From an uncultured Saprospiraceae bacterium (GTDB lineage Bacteria; Bacteroidota; Bacteroidia; Chitinophagales; Saprospiraceae), in contig CALISO010000035.1 of assembly GCA_938041445.1 (NCBI GenBank), forward strand, positions 1-35,154: a stretch of DNA of 35,154 nucleotides. Direction: 5' to 3'. Within the stretch, counting starts at the first letter, position 1. Each line of letters starts with the position of its first letter. Under the pieces are notes generated by a model that was not told where the DNA came from, did no database searches, and was given only the letters and a program-made list of their open reading frames with translations. Made by a program: the position numbers and the translations under genes. Positions 25,989-34,641 of this stretch are shown one piece after another.

Positions 25989-28640
25989 ATGAATTTTTTA
26001 CGAAAGTCTAAATGGCTTATTACGCTTGTGGTACTGCTGAGTACTGTAGCGAATCAATCTGACTTAATCGGACAGTCCAAGTTTCTTATGCCTGTGGCAG
26101 GCAACTGTGAGATGTGTAAGGACAATATAGAAACGGCAGCGATGAGCACGAATGGTGTGATAAAGGCTGAGTACTTTCTATCTACAGGATTACTACGTAT
26201 AGAGGTCAATGATGAAACCTTCAGAGCAATTGACTTGGGAAATAATCTTTCAGAAGTAGGCTATGATAATCAGATTGATATGGCCGATCAAGAAGAGTAC
26301 AATCAACTAGCTGTCTGTTGTCAATATCGCGAATTTGATGCGTACGATGAGAGTTTATATGGGATATGGGTCGACCACTTGTCTGAAGTTGTTGATAAGT
26401 TTGAGACAGAACTACCAGTTGAAAATAATCAATTGAGCCCATTTATTATCGGGCAAATCTATGGTCAAATTGATAAAAACACTACAGAGCCATTAATAGG
26501 AGCTACGATTAGCTACTTAGGTAGAGAGCTCGGAGCTACTACTGACCTTAACGGCAAATTTGAAATAGGTCGTCTATCAGATGTTACAGATATTGTCATT
26601 AGTTATGTTGGATTTTCAACTGACACGATTTCTGTAGATTCCGTTAATGAGCTCCAACATACCTTAGGAATAGGTGAATTGATTGATGAAGTGGTAATCT
26701 CATATCGGGAAGGCACAACAACAATTTCACACATCAAGCCTATCCAGACTCATATCGTAACTGAAGAAGAATTATGTAAGGCTGCTTGTTGTAGTTTATC
26801 TGAAAGTTTTGAGACTAGTCCAGCAATTGATGTGAGTTTTACTGATGCATTGACTGGGACACGTCAAATACAAATGCTTGGACTCGCAGGTAAATATGTC
26901 CAAATCACGAGAGAACTCATACCTGATGTCAGAAGTCTATCGGTGGCACAGGGTCTTGTCCTCACACCTGGTCCTTGGATATCAAGTATTCAATTGAGCA
27001 AGGGTGTAGGTAGTGTGGTCAATGGATTTGAAAGTATGACTGGTCAGATCAATCTAGAACTAAGAAAGCCGGAAGCAAAAGAACGGTTCTACCTCAATCT
27101 TTATGGAAACCAAGCTGGCAGATATGAGGGCAATGTATTTTTGAGACAAAAAATAGGCAAGAACCTATCAACTGCCATTATTCTTCACGGTGATGAACGG
27201 CAGCGAAGAATAGATCATAATGAAGATGGATTTTTGGAAAACTCACTGCCAAGAGGTTTTATTGGTATAAATAGATGGAAGTATCAAAATGAAAATGGAC
27301 TACAAGCACAGTTAGGGGTAAAGTATAGTACACTCAGTTCTATTGCAGGTGAAGTTGAGTTTCAACCAGACATTACAAGCAATTCTTCAAACTTTTGGGG
27401 AGTAGATAGAGATATGGATAAAGTAGAAGTGTGGACTAAGATTGGAAAAGTGTTTAACGAAACTAAAAACAATAGTATCGGTCTTCAACTTGGCTACCTT
27501 GATCATAATGTTGATAATATGTATGGCACTAAGGATTACAAGAGCACTCACAATTCAGTGTATGCTAACCTCATCTACCAAACGAACATTTTCACACCTA
27601 AAAATTCAGTAAAGGTTGGCCTGAGTTATCTTAAAGATGATATTGAGGAAGAGTTGCATCAAGATATTTTCATTGCAATTTCTGATACTTATTCTAGACT
27701 TGAAGAAACACCTGGTGCTTTCTTAGAGTACACTTGGCAACCTGGAGAAAAATTAACTGCGGTGGCTGGCGCTAGATTAGATCGCCACAATTTGTATGGT
27801 GAGATCTTTACTCCTAGACTTCACCTTAGGTGGGCTAAGAGTGACAATACTGTCTTTCGATTAATTGGTGGAAAAGGGTGGCGTACAGCTAATCCTCTTG
27901 CTGAAAACCCAGGAGTATTTGCAAGCAATCGGCGCATTGATATTAGAGGTAATGAAGAGTCAGATACTCCATATGGATTGCAACGAGAGCAATCTTGGAA
28001 TTTTGGTGGCAACCTGACACAGACGCTACCATTCACACGTAAGGCGACATTAAGTCTTGACTACTACTACACAGTATTTAATAATCAAATATTAGCAGAC
28101 TTTGAATCTAATGGCTCTGGTACAATTCTTATCGGAAATCAGTTTGGTTCATCCTCAGGGCATAGTGCTCAAGCACAACTTGATGTAGAGCTAGTTAAGA
28201 ACTTTGATGTCAGAGTGGCTTATCGGTATAACGAGAATAACGCTTACTATGGAGAAGAACTATTAGTCACACCATACAATCCATTCCACAAGGCATTTAT
28301 CAATCTAGCCTATGAGACAAAGTCAAGATGGTATGTTGACTTCACGTTGAATTGGCGAAGTGAGCAGAGAATACCCAACACTGATTGGCTAGGAGATGAA
28401 TTTCAATTGGATGACATGGCACCATCATTTTTCTTAGCTAATGCACAGATCAGGAAGTTCTTGACTGACGACTTTGAGATGTATCTCGGTTGTGAGAATA
28501 TCCTAAATTATAGGCAAGATGACCCGATTATTGATTCAGATAATCCGTTTAGTCGTAACTTCGAGGCATCTTATATCTATGCACCGATCTTTGGGAGGAA
28601 TGTCTATGCAGGGCTGAGGTATAAGCTACCTTATAACTAA
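25989..28640 (+). CDS. TonB-dependent receptor with N-terminal HMA-like metal domain
   Basis: This 883-residue outer-membrane receptor starts with a signal peptide (about 1-29). A heavy-metal-associated-like domain (about 31-95) follows with N39-C40-E-M-C43 in the GMxCxxC position. Further on are a Cys pair (110-111), a carboxypeptidase-regulatory-like domain (about 154-228), a plug (from about 250, with ELCKAACCSLSESFETSP) and a 22-strand barrel to the end (terminal YAGLRYKLPYN). TonB receptors of this kind import chelates or metals across the outer membrane using energy from TonB-ExbBD. The HMA-like domain and repeated Cys pairs point to copper or another soft metal as the ligand; specificity is inference. 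The upstream gene is the Cys-rich secreted protein, and a prolyl oligopeptidase follows after 11 bases. Confidence 0.88.
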   Translation: MNFLRKSKWLITLVVLLSTVANQSDLIGQSKFLMPVAGNCEMCKDNIETAAMSTNGVIKAEYFLSTGLLRIEVNDETFRAIDLGNNLSEVGYDNQIDMADQEEYNQLAVCCQYREFDAYDESLYGIWVDHLSEVVDKFETELPVENNQLSPFIIGQIYGQIDKNTTEPLIGATISYLGRELGATTDLNGKFEIGRLSDVTDIVISYVGFSTDTISVDSVNELQHTLGIGELIDEVVISYREGTTTISHIKPIQTHIVTEEELCKAACCSLSESFETSPAIDVSFTDALTGTRQIQMLGLAGKYVQITRELIPDVRSLSVAQGLVLTPGPWISSIQLSKGVGSVVNGFESMTGQINLELRKPEAKERFYLNLYGNQAGRYEGNVFLRQKIGKNLSTAIILHGDERQRRIDHNEDGFLENSLPRGFIGINRWKYQNENGLQAQLGVKYSTLSSIAGEVEFQPDITSNSSNFWGVDRDMDKVEVWTKIGKVFNETKNNSIGLQLGYLDHNVDNMYGTKDYKSTHNSVYANLIYQTNIFTPKNSVKVGLSYLKDDIEEELHQDIFIAISDTYSRLEETPGAFLEYTWQPGEKLTAVAGARLDRHNLYGEIFTPRLHLRWAKSDNTVFRLIGGKGWRTANPLAENPGVFASNRRIDIRGNEESDTPYGLQREQSWNFGGNLTQTLPFTRKATLSLDYYYTVFNNQILADFESNGSGTILIGNQFGSSSGHSAQAQLDVELVKNFDVRVAYRYNENNAYYGEELLVTPYNPFHKAFINLAYETKSRWYVDFTLNWRSEQRIPNTDWLGDEFQLDDMAPSFFLANAQIRKFLTDDFEMYLGCENILNYRQDDPIIDSDNPFSRNFEASYIYAPIFGRNVYAGLRYKLPYN

Positions 28641-28651
28641 TAACCAAACGT

Positions 28652-30793
28652 ATGAAACTTTTGAGCCAAGTAGTATCTATTATCCTGATACTCATCATTA
28701 CAAGCTGTACTCCTAAAGTCAACAAATCACTTACAACAGTAGAAACCGTAGAGGCAATGAAATATCCAACAACCCTTCGTGATACTTCTGTTGTGGACGA
28801 TTATCATGGTACAGAAGTGCAAGATCCCTATCGATGGCTTGAAGATGATAATAGCGAAGAGACTAAAGCTTGGGTACAAGCACAGAACGCAGTCACATTT
28901 GATTACTTAGGAAAAATAGATCAACGCGAAGCACTTAAACAACGATTAGAAGAACTGTGGAACTATGAACGCTACGGTATTCCATTCAAAGAAGGGGATT
29001 ACTATTACTACTTTGCTAATGATGGCTTGCAGAATCAGAGTGTCTTATACCGTGTGTCTGATATCAATGATACAGATGGCGAGTTAGTCCTGGATCCGAA
29101 TACGTTTAGTGAAGATGGGACGAGCTCACTTGGTGGGATGAGTTTTGATCAATCTGGTCAATATCTTGCTTATCAAGTCTCTACTGGAGGAAGTGACTGG
29201 AAAGAGATCAAGGTGCTAGATGTGATATCGGGGGAATTGCTTACTGATGAGATCTTTTGGGTTAAGTTCAGTGGGATCTCTTGGAGTGGAGATGGATTTT
29301 ACTATTCTAGATATCCTAAACCTAGTGCAGATGGAGAATTATCCGCTAAGAACGAATATCATTCACTGTACTATCATAAGCTTGGTGAGTCTCAATCAAT
29401 GGATGAACTTATCTATGTTGATAATGAATTTCCACAAAGGAATGTCTTCGCAAGAACAAGTAATGATGAGAAATTTCTCATTGTCAGTACTTCAGAATCT
29501 ACTAGTGGAAATGAACTCTACATCAAGTCACTAGAAGAAGATGGAGAACTCTTTCAAGCCGTAGAAGGGTTTACAGCTGACTATAATTTTATTGGGAATG
29601 AAGGGAGCAAACTGTTCTTTGTCACTAACCACAATGCACCTACGCAGCAACTCGTCGAATATGATTATGATCAGGTGAACTCGGGTAGGGCTATCTTCAG
29701 ACCTATCATTCCTGCAGGATCAGATGCGATGAGAAGTGTCAATATGATTGGTGGTAAGCTATTCGCCAATTACTTGCACAATGCAAGTACAGCGATCATA
29801 GCATACGACTTGGATGGTAATAAGTTAGCAGATGTAGAGCTTCCAGGTATCGGATCAGCAAGCATATCAGGAAAGAAGGCAGATAAGACAGGATTCGTGT
29901 CATTCTCATCATATATTACTCCTGGATCGATCTATAGTATCGACACAGAGACTTATGCTTTGAAGCCATTCCGTTCGCCATCAGTTGACTTCAAGTCAGA
30001 AGATTATGTGACTGAGCAAAAGTGGTACACAAGCAAGGATGGTACAAGAGTGCCAATGTTTATCACTCATCACAAAGACTTGGTCCCCGATGGAAATACC
30101 CCAACACTCTTATATGGATATGGTGGATTTGATATTCCATTGACTCCAAGTTTTGCCTTGACGAGATTACCTGTTATAGAGCAAGGCGGTATCTACGCTG
30201 TTGCAAATATCAGAGGTGGAGGAGAATTTGGTTCTGAATGGCACAAGGCAGGGACTAAAGAACGTAAGCAGAATGTCTTCGATGACTTCATCGCTGCTGC
30301 AGAATATCTCATAGATGAAGGATATACCAATCCAGATAAACTTGCAATCGAAGGTAGATCTAATGGAGGGCTACTGGTAGGAGCATGTATGACTCAGCGA
30401 CCTGACCTGTATAAGGTCGCATTTCCAGGAGTAGGTGTCTTAGATATGTTGAGATATCACCAGTTCACAATTGGATGGGCTTGGGCAGGTGACTATGGAC
30501 GGAGTGATGATCCTGAAGCATTTGATTATTTGATAGAGTATAGTCCATTGCACAATGTGGAGCCAGTTGCATATCCATCTACAATGGTGGTGACAGCAGA
30601 CCACGATGATCGGGTAGTGCCAGCACACTCATTCAAGTATATCTCCGAACTACAACACCAGCATACTGGGGCTAACCCAGTATTAATAAGGATCGATGTC
30701 AGTGCAGGACACGGAGCTGGTATGCCTACCGATATGCGTATCCAACAGGCAGCCGATATGCTAGCATTCATGTTTTATGAAATGGGTGAGTGA
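28652..30793 (+). CDS. Prolyl oligopeptidase family lipoprotein (S9A)
   Basis: This 713-residue serine peptidase has a lipoprotein signal (lipobox ITSC, Cys about 19), so it is exported and lipid-anchored. After an N-terminal segment (YPTTLRDTSVVDDYHGTEVQDPYRWLED) comes a seven-bladed propeller (about 100-430), then the alpha/beta hydrolase domain. The triad is S570 in EGRSNGG, an Asp in the DHDDRV segment (650-655) and H687 in AGHGAG. Length fits the family, which cleaves after proline in short peptides. It lies 11 bases after the TonB receptor gene and probably shares its transcript, although a link to metal uptake is not obvious. Confidence 0.94.
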   Translation: MKLLSQVVSIILILIITSCTPKVNKSLTTVETVEAMKYPTTLRDTSVVDDYHGTEVQDPYRWLEDDNSEETKAWVQAQNAVTFDYLGKIDQREALKQRLEELWNYERYGIPFKEGDYYYYFANDGLQNQSVLYRVSDINDTDGELVLDPNTFSEDGTSSLGGMSFDQSGQYLAYQVSTGGSDWKEIKVLDVISGELLTDEIFWVKFSGISWSGDGFYYSRYPKPSADGELSAKNEYHSLYYHKLGESQSMDELIYVDNEFPQRNVFARTSNDEKFLIVSTSESTSGNELYIKSLEEDGELFQAVEGFTADYNFIGNEGSKLFFVTNHNAPTQQLVEYDYDQVNSGRAIFRPIIPAGSDAMRSVNMIGGKLFANYLHNASTAIIAYDLDGNKLADVELPGIGSASISGKKADKTGFVSFSSYITPGSIYSIDTETYALKPFRSPSVDFKSEDYVTEQKWYTSKDGTRVPMFITHHKDLVPDGNTPTLLYGYGGFDIPLTPSFALTRLPVIEQGGIYAVANIRGGGEFGSEWHKAGTKERKQNVFDDFIAAAEYLIDEGYTNPDKLAIEGRSNGGLLVGACMTQRPDLYKVAFPGVGVLDMLRYHQFTIGWAWAGDYGRSDDPEAFDYLIEYSPLHNVEPVAYPSTMVVTADHDDRVVPAHSFKYISELQHQHTGANPVLIRIDVSAGHGAGMPTDMRIQQAADMLAFMFYEMGE

Positions 30794-30828
30794 TAGGTTC
30801 CGATTTTTGTGGAAATTGATTCACGGCA

Positions 30829-31615
30829 GTGAAGCAATATGAAAATACTATTATCCAAGGCTCACAATCTGGTAGTATGACTGGCATAGAAGTCTTGGCC
30901 GCGCTTAACCCAAATGATAGAAATAATATTAGATGTAATTTAATCCAGAATCAGAACTCAGATGCTAGGCGTTCAGGAATCTTTATTTCTCAAATTTCAA
31001 ATAACAATATTCGTAGAAATGAACTAAGAGACCTTGGTACTGGAATCAGGATAAATCCACTATCGATAGGACAAAATTTAGAAAACAACGAATTTGTAGG
31101 AGGTTTTGTAGGTCTACATATTGACTCTAGGATTGGGATACAACAACTACATGGTAATCAATGGAATACTGATGGATGGTTCTTAGCTATAAGGAGTACG
31201 TTGAATGATGAAGGTAATACTCAATCAATATTCTTCTCAGATTGTAGCAATCCAAAGTTATGTCCTCCAGAAGAAAAAGTTGACGCAAGTATTTATCTAT
31301 TTGAGAGTCAAACGGGTGATGTATCTCCAACATATTGTGATAATGAATTCGGTGATGACGAAGACATCGATACTCTCCTCAACTTAAATGGCATTTGTGA
31401 GGATTTAATGCAAAATGACTCTCAGGCTTTCCAGAAGACCTCAGAGATGGAATCCTTTACGTCAAGTCTATGAATGGGCAAGTCATGCTGCAACAAGAGT
31501 TCCAGTATTCTGGGAGTCTACAGGTGGGGCTAGGTGAGTATGATGCAGGAATCTACTTGAAGAAGTTGTCAGTAATGGCACATACTTTCGTGATCGAGTG
31601 GTGAAGGTAGATTAG
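30829..31615 (+). pseudogene. Frameshifted remnant of a beta-helix T9SS protein
   Basis: Frame 1 (30829-31473) encodes a fragment of a right-handed beta-helix: short repeats with N-rich turns (NDRNNIRCNLIQNQ, SGIFISQISNNNIRRNEL, GTGIRINPL). It has no signal peptide, so the 5' part is missing. The frame-1 stop is at 31471-31473, but the T9SS sorting domain continues in frame 3 from about 31446 (LYVKSMNGQVMLQQEF, GEYDAGIYLKKL) and then shifts again near 31571 to frame 2 (SNGTYFRDRVVKVD), ending with TAG at 31613-31615. The full sorting domain is therefore readable only across two frame changes. This is a decayed gene unless two sequencing errors fall within about 125 bases. A GTG at 30829 is the first available start; an in-frame stop lies at 30817-30819 or close by. 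Confidence 0.8.
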
Positions 31616-31680
31616 GTGACCAGTCACTGTGCTAGTGATCCTCTATCAGTTTAAGAGAAGTATGTACTCAAGTAGATTGC

Positions 31681-31719
31681 CCGATTAAATGATCAATCGT
31701 ATCTAGATTGGATAATCGG
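31681..31719. terminator. Compound inverted repeat after the beta-helix remnant
   Basis: Outer arms CCGATTA (31681-31687) and TAATCGG (31713-31719) enclose inner arms CAATC (31694-31698) and GATTG (31706-31710). It may terminate transcripts from the broken gene. No long T-run follows, so it could equally be an operator-type site of the dipeptidase gene. Confidence 0.35.
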
Positions 31720-31811
31720 CATATGTTCAATTATTTACCAAAACATTAACCCCTTCTTTCTATAACAATTTACTCTAATCAGAGTTATATGGTTTTAGCG
31801 AAAAAATGCCC

Positions 31812-31819
31812 TAGTTTTG
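31812..31819 (+). promoter_or_regulatory. -7 promoter element TAGTTTTG of the M20 peptidase gene
   Basis: TAGTTTTG fits TAnnTTTG. It lies 28 bases upstream of the ATG at 31848, so the leader would be short. A weak TTTT at 31793-31796 may be part of the -33 region. Confidence 0.5.
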
Positions 31820-31847
31820 TCGCTCCAAATCAGAAGTTATATTCACT

Positions 31848-33248
31848 ATGCAACATACCCAATCATACATCAATGCCAACAAGGAAGTATTCTTAGAAGA
31901 ACTCCTCGCCTTACTGAGGATACCATCAGTGAGTGCTGATCCAGCCTATGCTGATGATGTCAGGAAGACTGCACAATTTGTTGCTGACAAGCTTCAAGAT
32001 GCAGGTGCTGATAAGGTGCAGTTATTCGAGACAGCTGGTTATCCGATTGTGTATGGAGAGAAGATGGTTGATGCGTCATTACCGACGATATTGATCTATG
32101 GTCACTACGATGTGCAACCACCTGATCCAGTAGAGCTATGGGATTCACCACCATTCGAACCAATCATTAAAAAGACGAAGTTGCATCCGGATGGAGCCAT
32201 ATTTGCCCGTGGAGCATGCGATGATAAAGGGCAAGCCTATATGCATGTCAAAGCCTTCCAAGCGATGATGGACAAGGGAGAATTACCGTGTAATGTCAAG
32301 TTTATGATTGAGGGTGAAGAAGAAGTTGGCTCTGAGAATCTTGGCATTTTCTGTAAAGAGAAGGCTGAGATGCTTGCTTGCGATGTAGTCCTATTGAGTG
32401 ATACATCCGTGATAGCGAATGATATCCCATCCATCACTGTAGGTCTCAGAGGGCTGAGCTATGTGGAAGTAGAAGTGGTCGGTCCTAATAAAGATCTGCA
32501 TTCTGGAGTGTATGGTGGAGCAGTAGGTAACCCAGTCAATATTCTCTGTGAGATGATCGCATCATTGAAAGATGAAAACAACAAAATTTCTATTCCTGGT
32601 TTTTACGATGATGTCGTCATTGTCAATGAAGCGGATAGAGCTAAGATGAATGAAGCGCCATTTAGCCTTGAGCAGTATAAAGAAAGCCTCAGTGTGGATT
32701 CGGTACATGGAGAGAAAGGATACACAGTGCTTGAGCAAACATCCATCAGACCTACACTAGACGTGAATGGCATCTGGGGAGGATATATCGGGGAAGGTGC
32801 AAAGACTGTATTGCCAAGTAAGGCAAATGCAAAGATCAGTATGCGATTGGTCCCAAATCAAGATCCTGATACGATTACAGCGTTATTCCAATCCCACTTT
32901 GAAAGCATCGCTCCTGAAAGTGTCAAAGTCACAGTGACACCTCATCATGGTGGTATGCCTGCGGTAACACCTACAGATACACTAGAGTACAAGGCAGCTG
33001 CGATGGCAATGAAGCAGACATATGGGAAGGATCCTATTCCACAGAGGGGAGGCGGGAGTATTCCGATTGTAGCGTTATTTGAGGAAGTGTTCGGAGTGAA
33101 GTCGGTACTGTTAGGGTTTGGATTGAATAGCGATGATATTCACTCTCCTAATGAGCATTACGGACTATTCAATTACTATAGAGGGATTGAGACTATTCCA
33201 TACTTCTATCAATATTACACAGACTTGAAAACAGGTAAGATTTCTTGA
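31848..33248 (+). CDS. M20-family metallodipeptidase
   Basis: This is a 466-residue cytoplasmic zinc dipeptidase of the M20/carnosinase-like group. Metal ligands and catalytic residues are visible: H86 and D88 in GHYDVQ, D125/D126 in GACDDKGQ, the catalytic and ligand Glu pair in EGEEEVGSEN (156-163), D185 in LLSDTS, and the last His in DDIHSPNEHYG near the end. A dimerisation (lid) domain sits between about 200 and 330 (VGLRGLSYVEVEVVG, DLHSGVYGGAVGNP). No signal peptide is seen. It hydrolyses dipeptides; substrate preference is unknown. It has its own promoter and is 42 bases from the FKBP gene downstream. Confidence 0.94.
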   Translation: MQHTQSYINANKEVFLEELLALLRIPSVSADPAYADDVRKTAQFVADKLQDAGADKVQLFETAGYPIVYGEKMVDASLPTILIYGHYDVQPPDPVELWDSPPFEPIIKKTKLHPDGAIFARGACDDKGQAYMHVKAFQAMMDKGELPCNVKFMIEGEEEVGSENLGIFCKEKAEMLACDVVLLSDTSVIANDIPSITVGLRGLSYVEVEVVGPNKDLHSGVYGGAVGNPVNILCEMIASLKDENNKISIPGFYDDVVIVNEADRAKMNEAPFSLEQYKESLSVDSVHGEKGYTVLEQTSIRPTLDVNGIWGGYIGEGAKTVLPSKANAKISMRLVPNQDPDTITALFQSHFESIAPESVKVTVTPHHGGMPAVTPTDTLEYKAAAMAMKQTYGKDPIPQRGGGSIPIVALFEEVFGVKSVLLGFGLNSDDIHSPNEHYGLFNYYRGIETIPYFYQYYTDLKTGKIS

Positions 33249-33290
33249 AAATCAAATCATATATCTAACAATATCTAAATCAATAAAGAC

Positions 33291-33941
33291 ATGAAAACAT
33301 TATTCAAGACATTGTTACTAATATTGGTAACAGTCAATATATTAAAATCACAAAACGAAATGGACACAGTAAGTTACAGTATCGGAGTCATCCTTGCAGA
33401 GAACTTAAAATCTCAAGGGCTCAAAGACTTTGATGCTGAAGTAGTAGCAGATGCAATGAAAGATCATCTAGCCGGTGAAGGAAAAGTTGGACTAGAAGAT
33501 GCCTCACAAATTTTTACAGAAGCCTTAGAAAAAGCAAAAATGGGACAGTACGAATCAATCAAAGAAGACGGAGAAAAATTCCTCGCAGAAAACAAAAAAA
33601 GAGATGGAGTCACAACAACTGAGAGTGGTCTTCAATTCGAAATCATCAAACCAGGTAATGGTCTGAAACCAAAGTCGACTGATAAGGTGAATGTTCACTA
33701 TCACGGCACATTGATTACTGGTGAGGTATTCGATAGTAGTGTTGAGAGAGGAGAGCCGATTTCGTTCCCACTCAATGGTGTCATTGCAGGTTGGACTGAA
33801 GGACTTCAGCATATGCCTGTAGGGTCTAAGTACAAGCTCTTCATTCCATATGATCTTGCTTATGGATCTAGAGGTGCAGGTGCAGCGATTAAGCCTTATT
33901 CGGCACTAATATTTGAAGTAGAACTTCTAGATATTGAGTAA
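33291..33941 (+). CDS. Exported FKBP-type peptidyl-prolyl isomerase
   Basis: This 216-residue protein has a signal peptide (about 1-20), an N-terminal FKBP dimerisation domain (about 24-110: DTVSYSIGVILAENLK, MKDHLAGE) and a C-terminal FKBP domain (about 125-214). The FKBP core is shown by VNVHYHGTLITGEVFDSS, the active-site region VIAGWTEGLQHMPVGSK and IPYDLAYGSRGA. It should fold exported proteins in the periplasm like FkpA/Mip. The gene ends 4 bases before the trmD ATG, so they form one transcript. Confidence 0.93.
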   Translation: MKTLFKTLLLILVTVNILKSQNEMDTVSYSIGVILAENLKSQGLKDFDAEVVADAMKDHLAGEGKVGLEDASQIFTEALEKAKMGQYESIKEDGEKFLAENKKRDGVTTTESGLQFEIIKPGNGLKPKSTDKVNVHYHGTLITGEVFDSSVERGEPISFPLNGVIAGWTEGLQHMPVGSKYKLFIPYDLAYGSRGAGAAIKPYSALIFEVELLDIE

Positions 33942-33945
33942 CCAT

Positions 33946-34635
33946 ATGGCGACGATTCACTTCCATATTATTTCGGCAGTGCCGGACTTGCTTACAAGTC
34001 CTATCTCGCATTCGATACTGCAACGAGCCCAAGATAAAGGACTCGTTGCAGTTTCTGTTTACAACCTACACGACTACGGGATAGGTAAGCATAAGCAGAT
34101 TGACGACTACCAATATGGTGGAGGTGCTGGGATGGTGATGATGGTTGAGCCATTATACAATTGTATAGAATCTATCCGGAAGTCTCATCCTGTTGATGAG
34201 ATTATCTTTCTGACTCCAGATGGTAAAAAATTTGACCAGAAGACTGCCAATACGCTATCTCTCAGCAAGTCAATAATCCTCATCTGTGGTCACTACAAAG
34301 GCATTGATCAACGTGTCAGAGACCACATAGTGACATCGGAGATTTCTGTGGGCGACTTTGTATTGTCAGGAGGTGAGCTCCCTGCTGCGATCATTGTCGA
34401 TGCAACAGCAAGATTGATTCCTGGAGTGCTCAATAATGAGACATCAGCACTGACTGATTCATTCCAAGACGACTTACTAGCACCACCTGTATACACAAGA
34501 CCTGAGTCATTCAATGAGTGGAATGTACCACCAGTGTTACTATCAGGTCATGATGCCAAGATAGAGCAATGGCGGCAGAGTAAAGCCCTTGATCGTACTA
34601 AGACACTTAGACCAGATTTATTAGAAGAAGGGTAG
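33946..34635 (+). CDS. trmD: tRNA (guanine-N1)-methyltransferase TrmD
   Basis: This enzyme methylates G37 of tRNAs next to the anticodon, using S-adenosylmethionine, and prevents frameshifting. The knotted SPOUT domain is seen with YGGGAGMVMMVEPLY, LICGHYKGIDQRV, EISVGDFVLSGGE and the RLIPGVL segment; the C-terminal domain has PPVYTRPESFNEWNVPPVLLSG. The longest frame starts with a TTG at 33934 that overlaps the FKBP stop, but the ATG at 33946, four bases after that stop, gives the usual N-terminus (MATIHFHIISAVP), so 230 residues are annotated. It is convergent with the histidine kinase gene, with six bases between the stops. Confidence 0.96.
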   Translation: MATIHFHIISAVPDLLTSPISHSILQRAQDKGLVAVSVYNLHDYGIGKHKQIDDYQYGGGAGMVMMVEPLYNCIESIRKSHPVDEIIFLTPDGKKFDQKTANTLSLSKSIILICGHYKGIDQRVRDHIVTSEISVGDFVLSGGELPAAIIVDATARLIPGVLNNETSALTDSFQDDLLAPPVYTRPESFNEWNVPPVLLSGHDAKIEQWRQSKALDRTKTLRPDLLEEG

Positions 34636-34641
34636 AAGATG

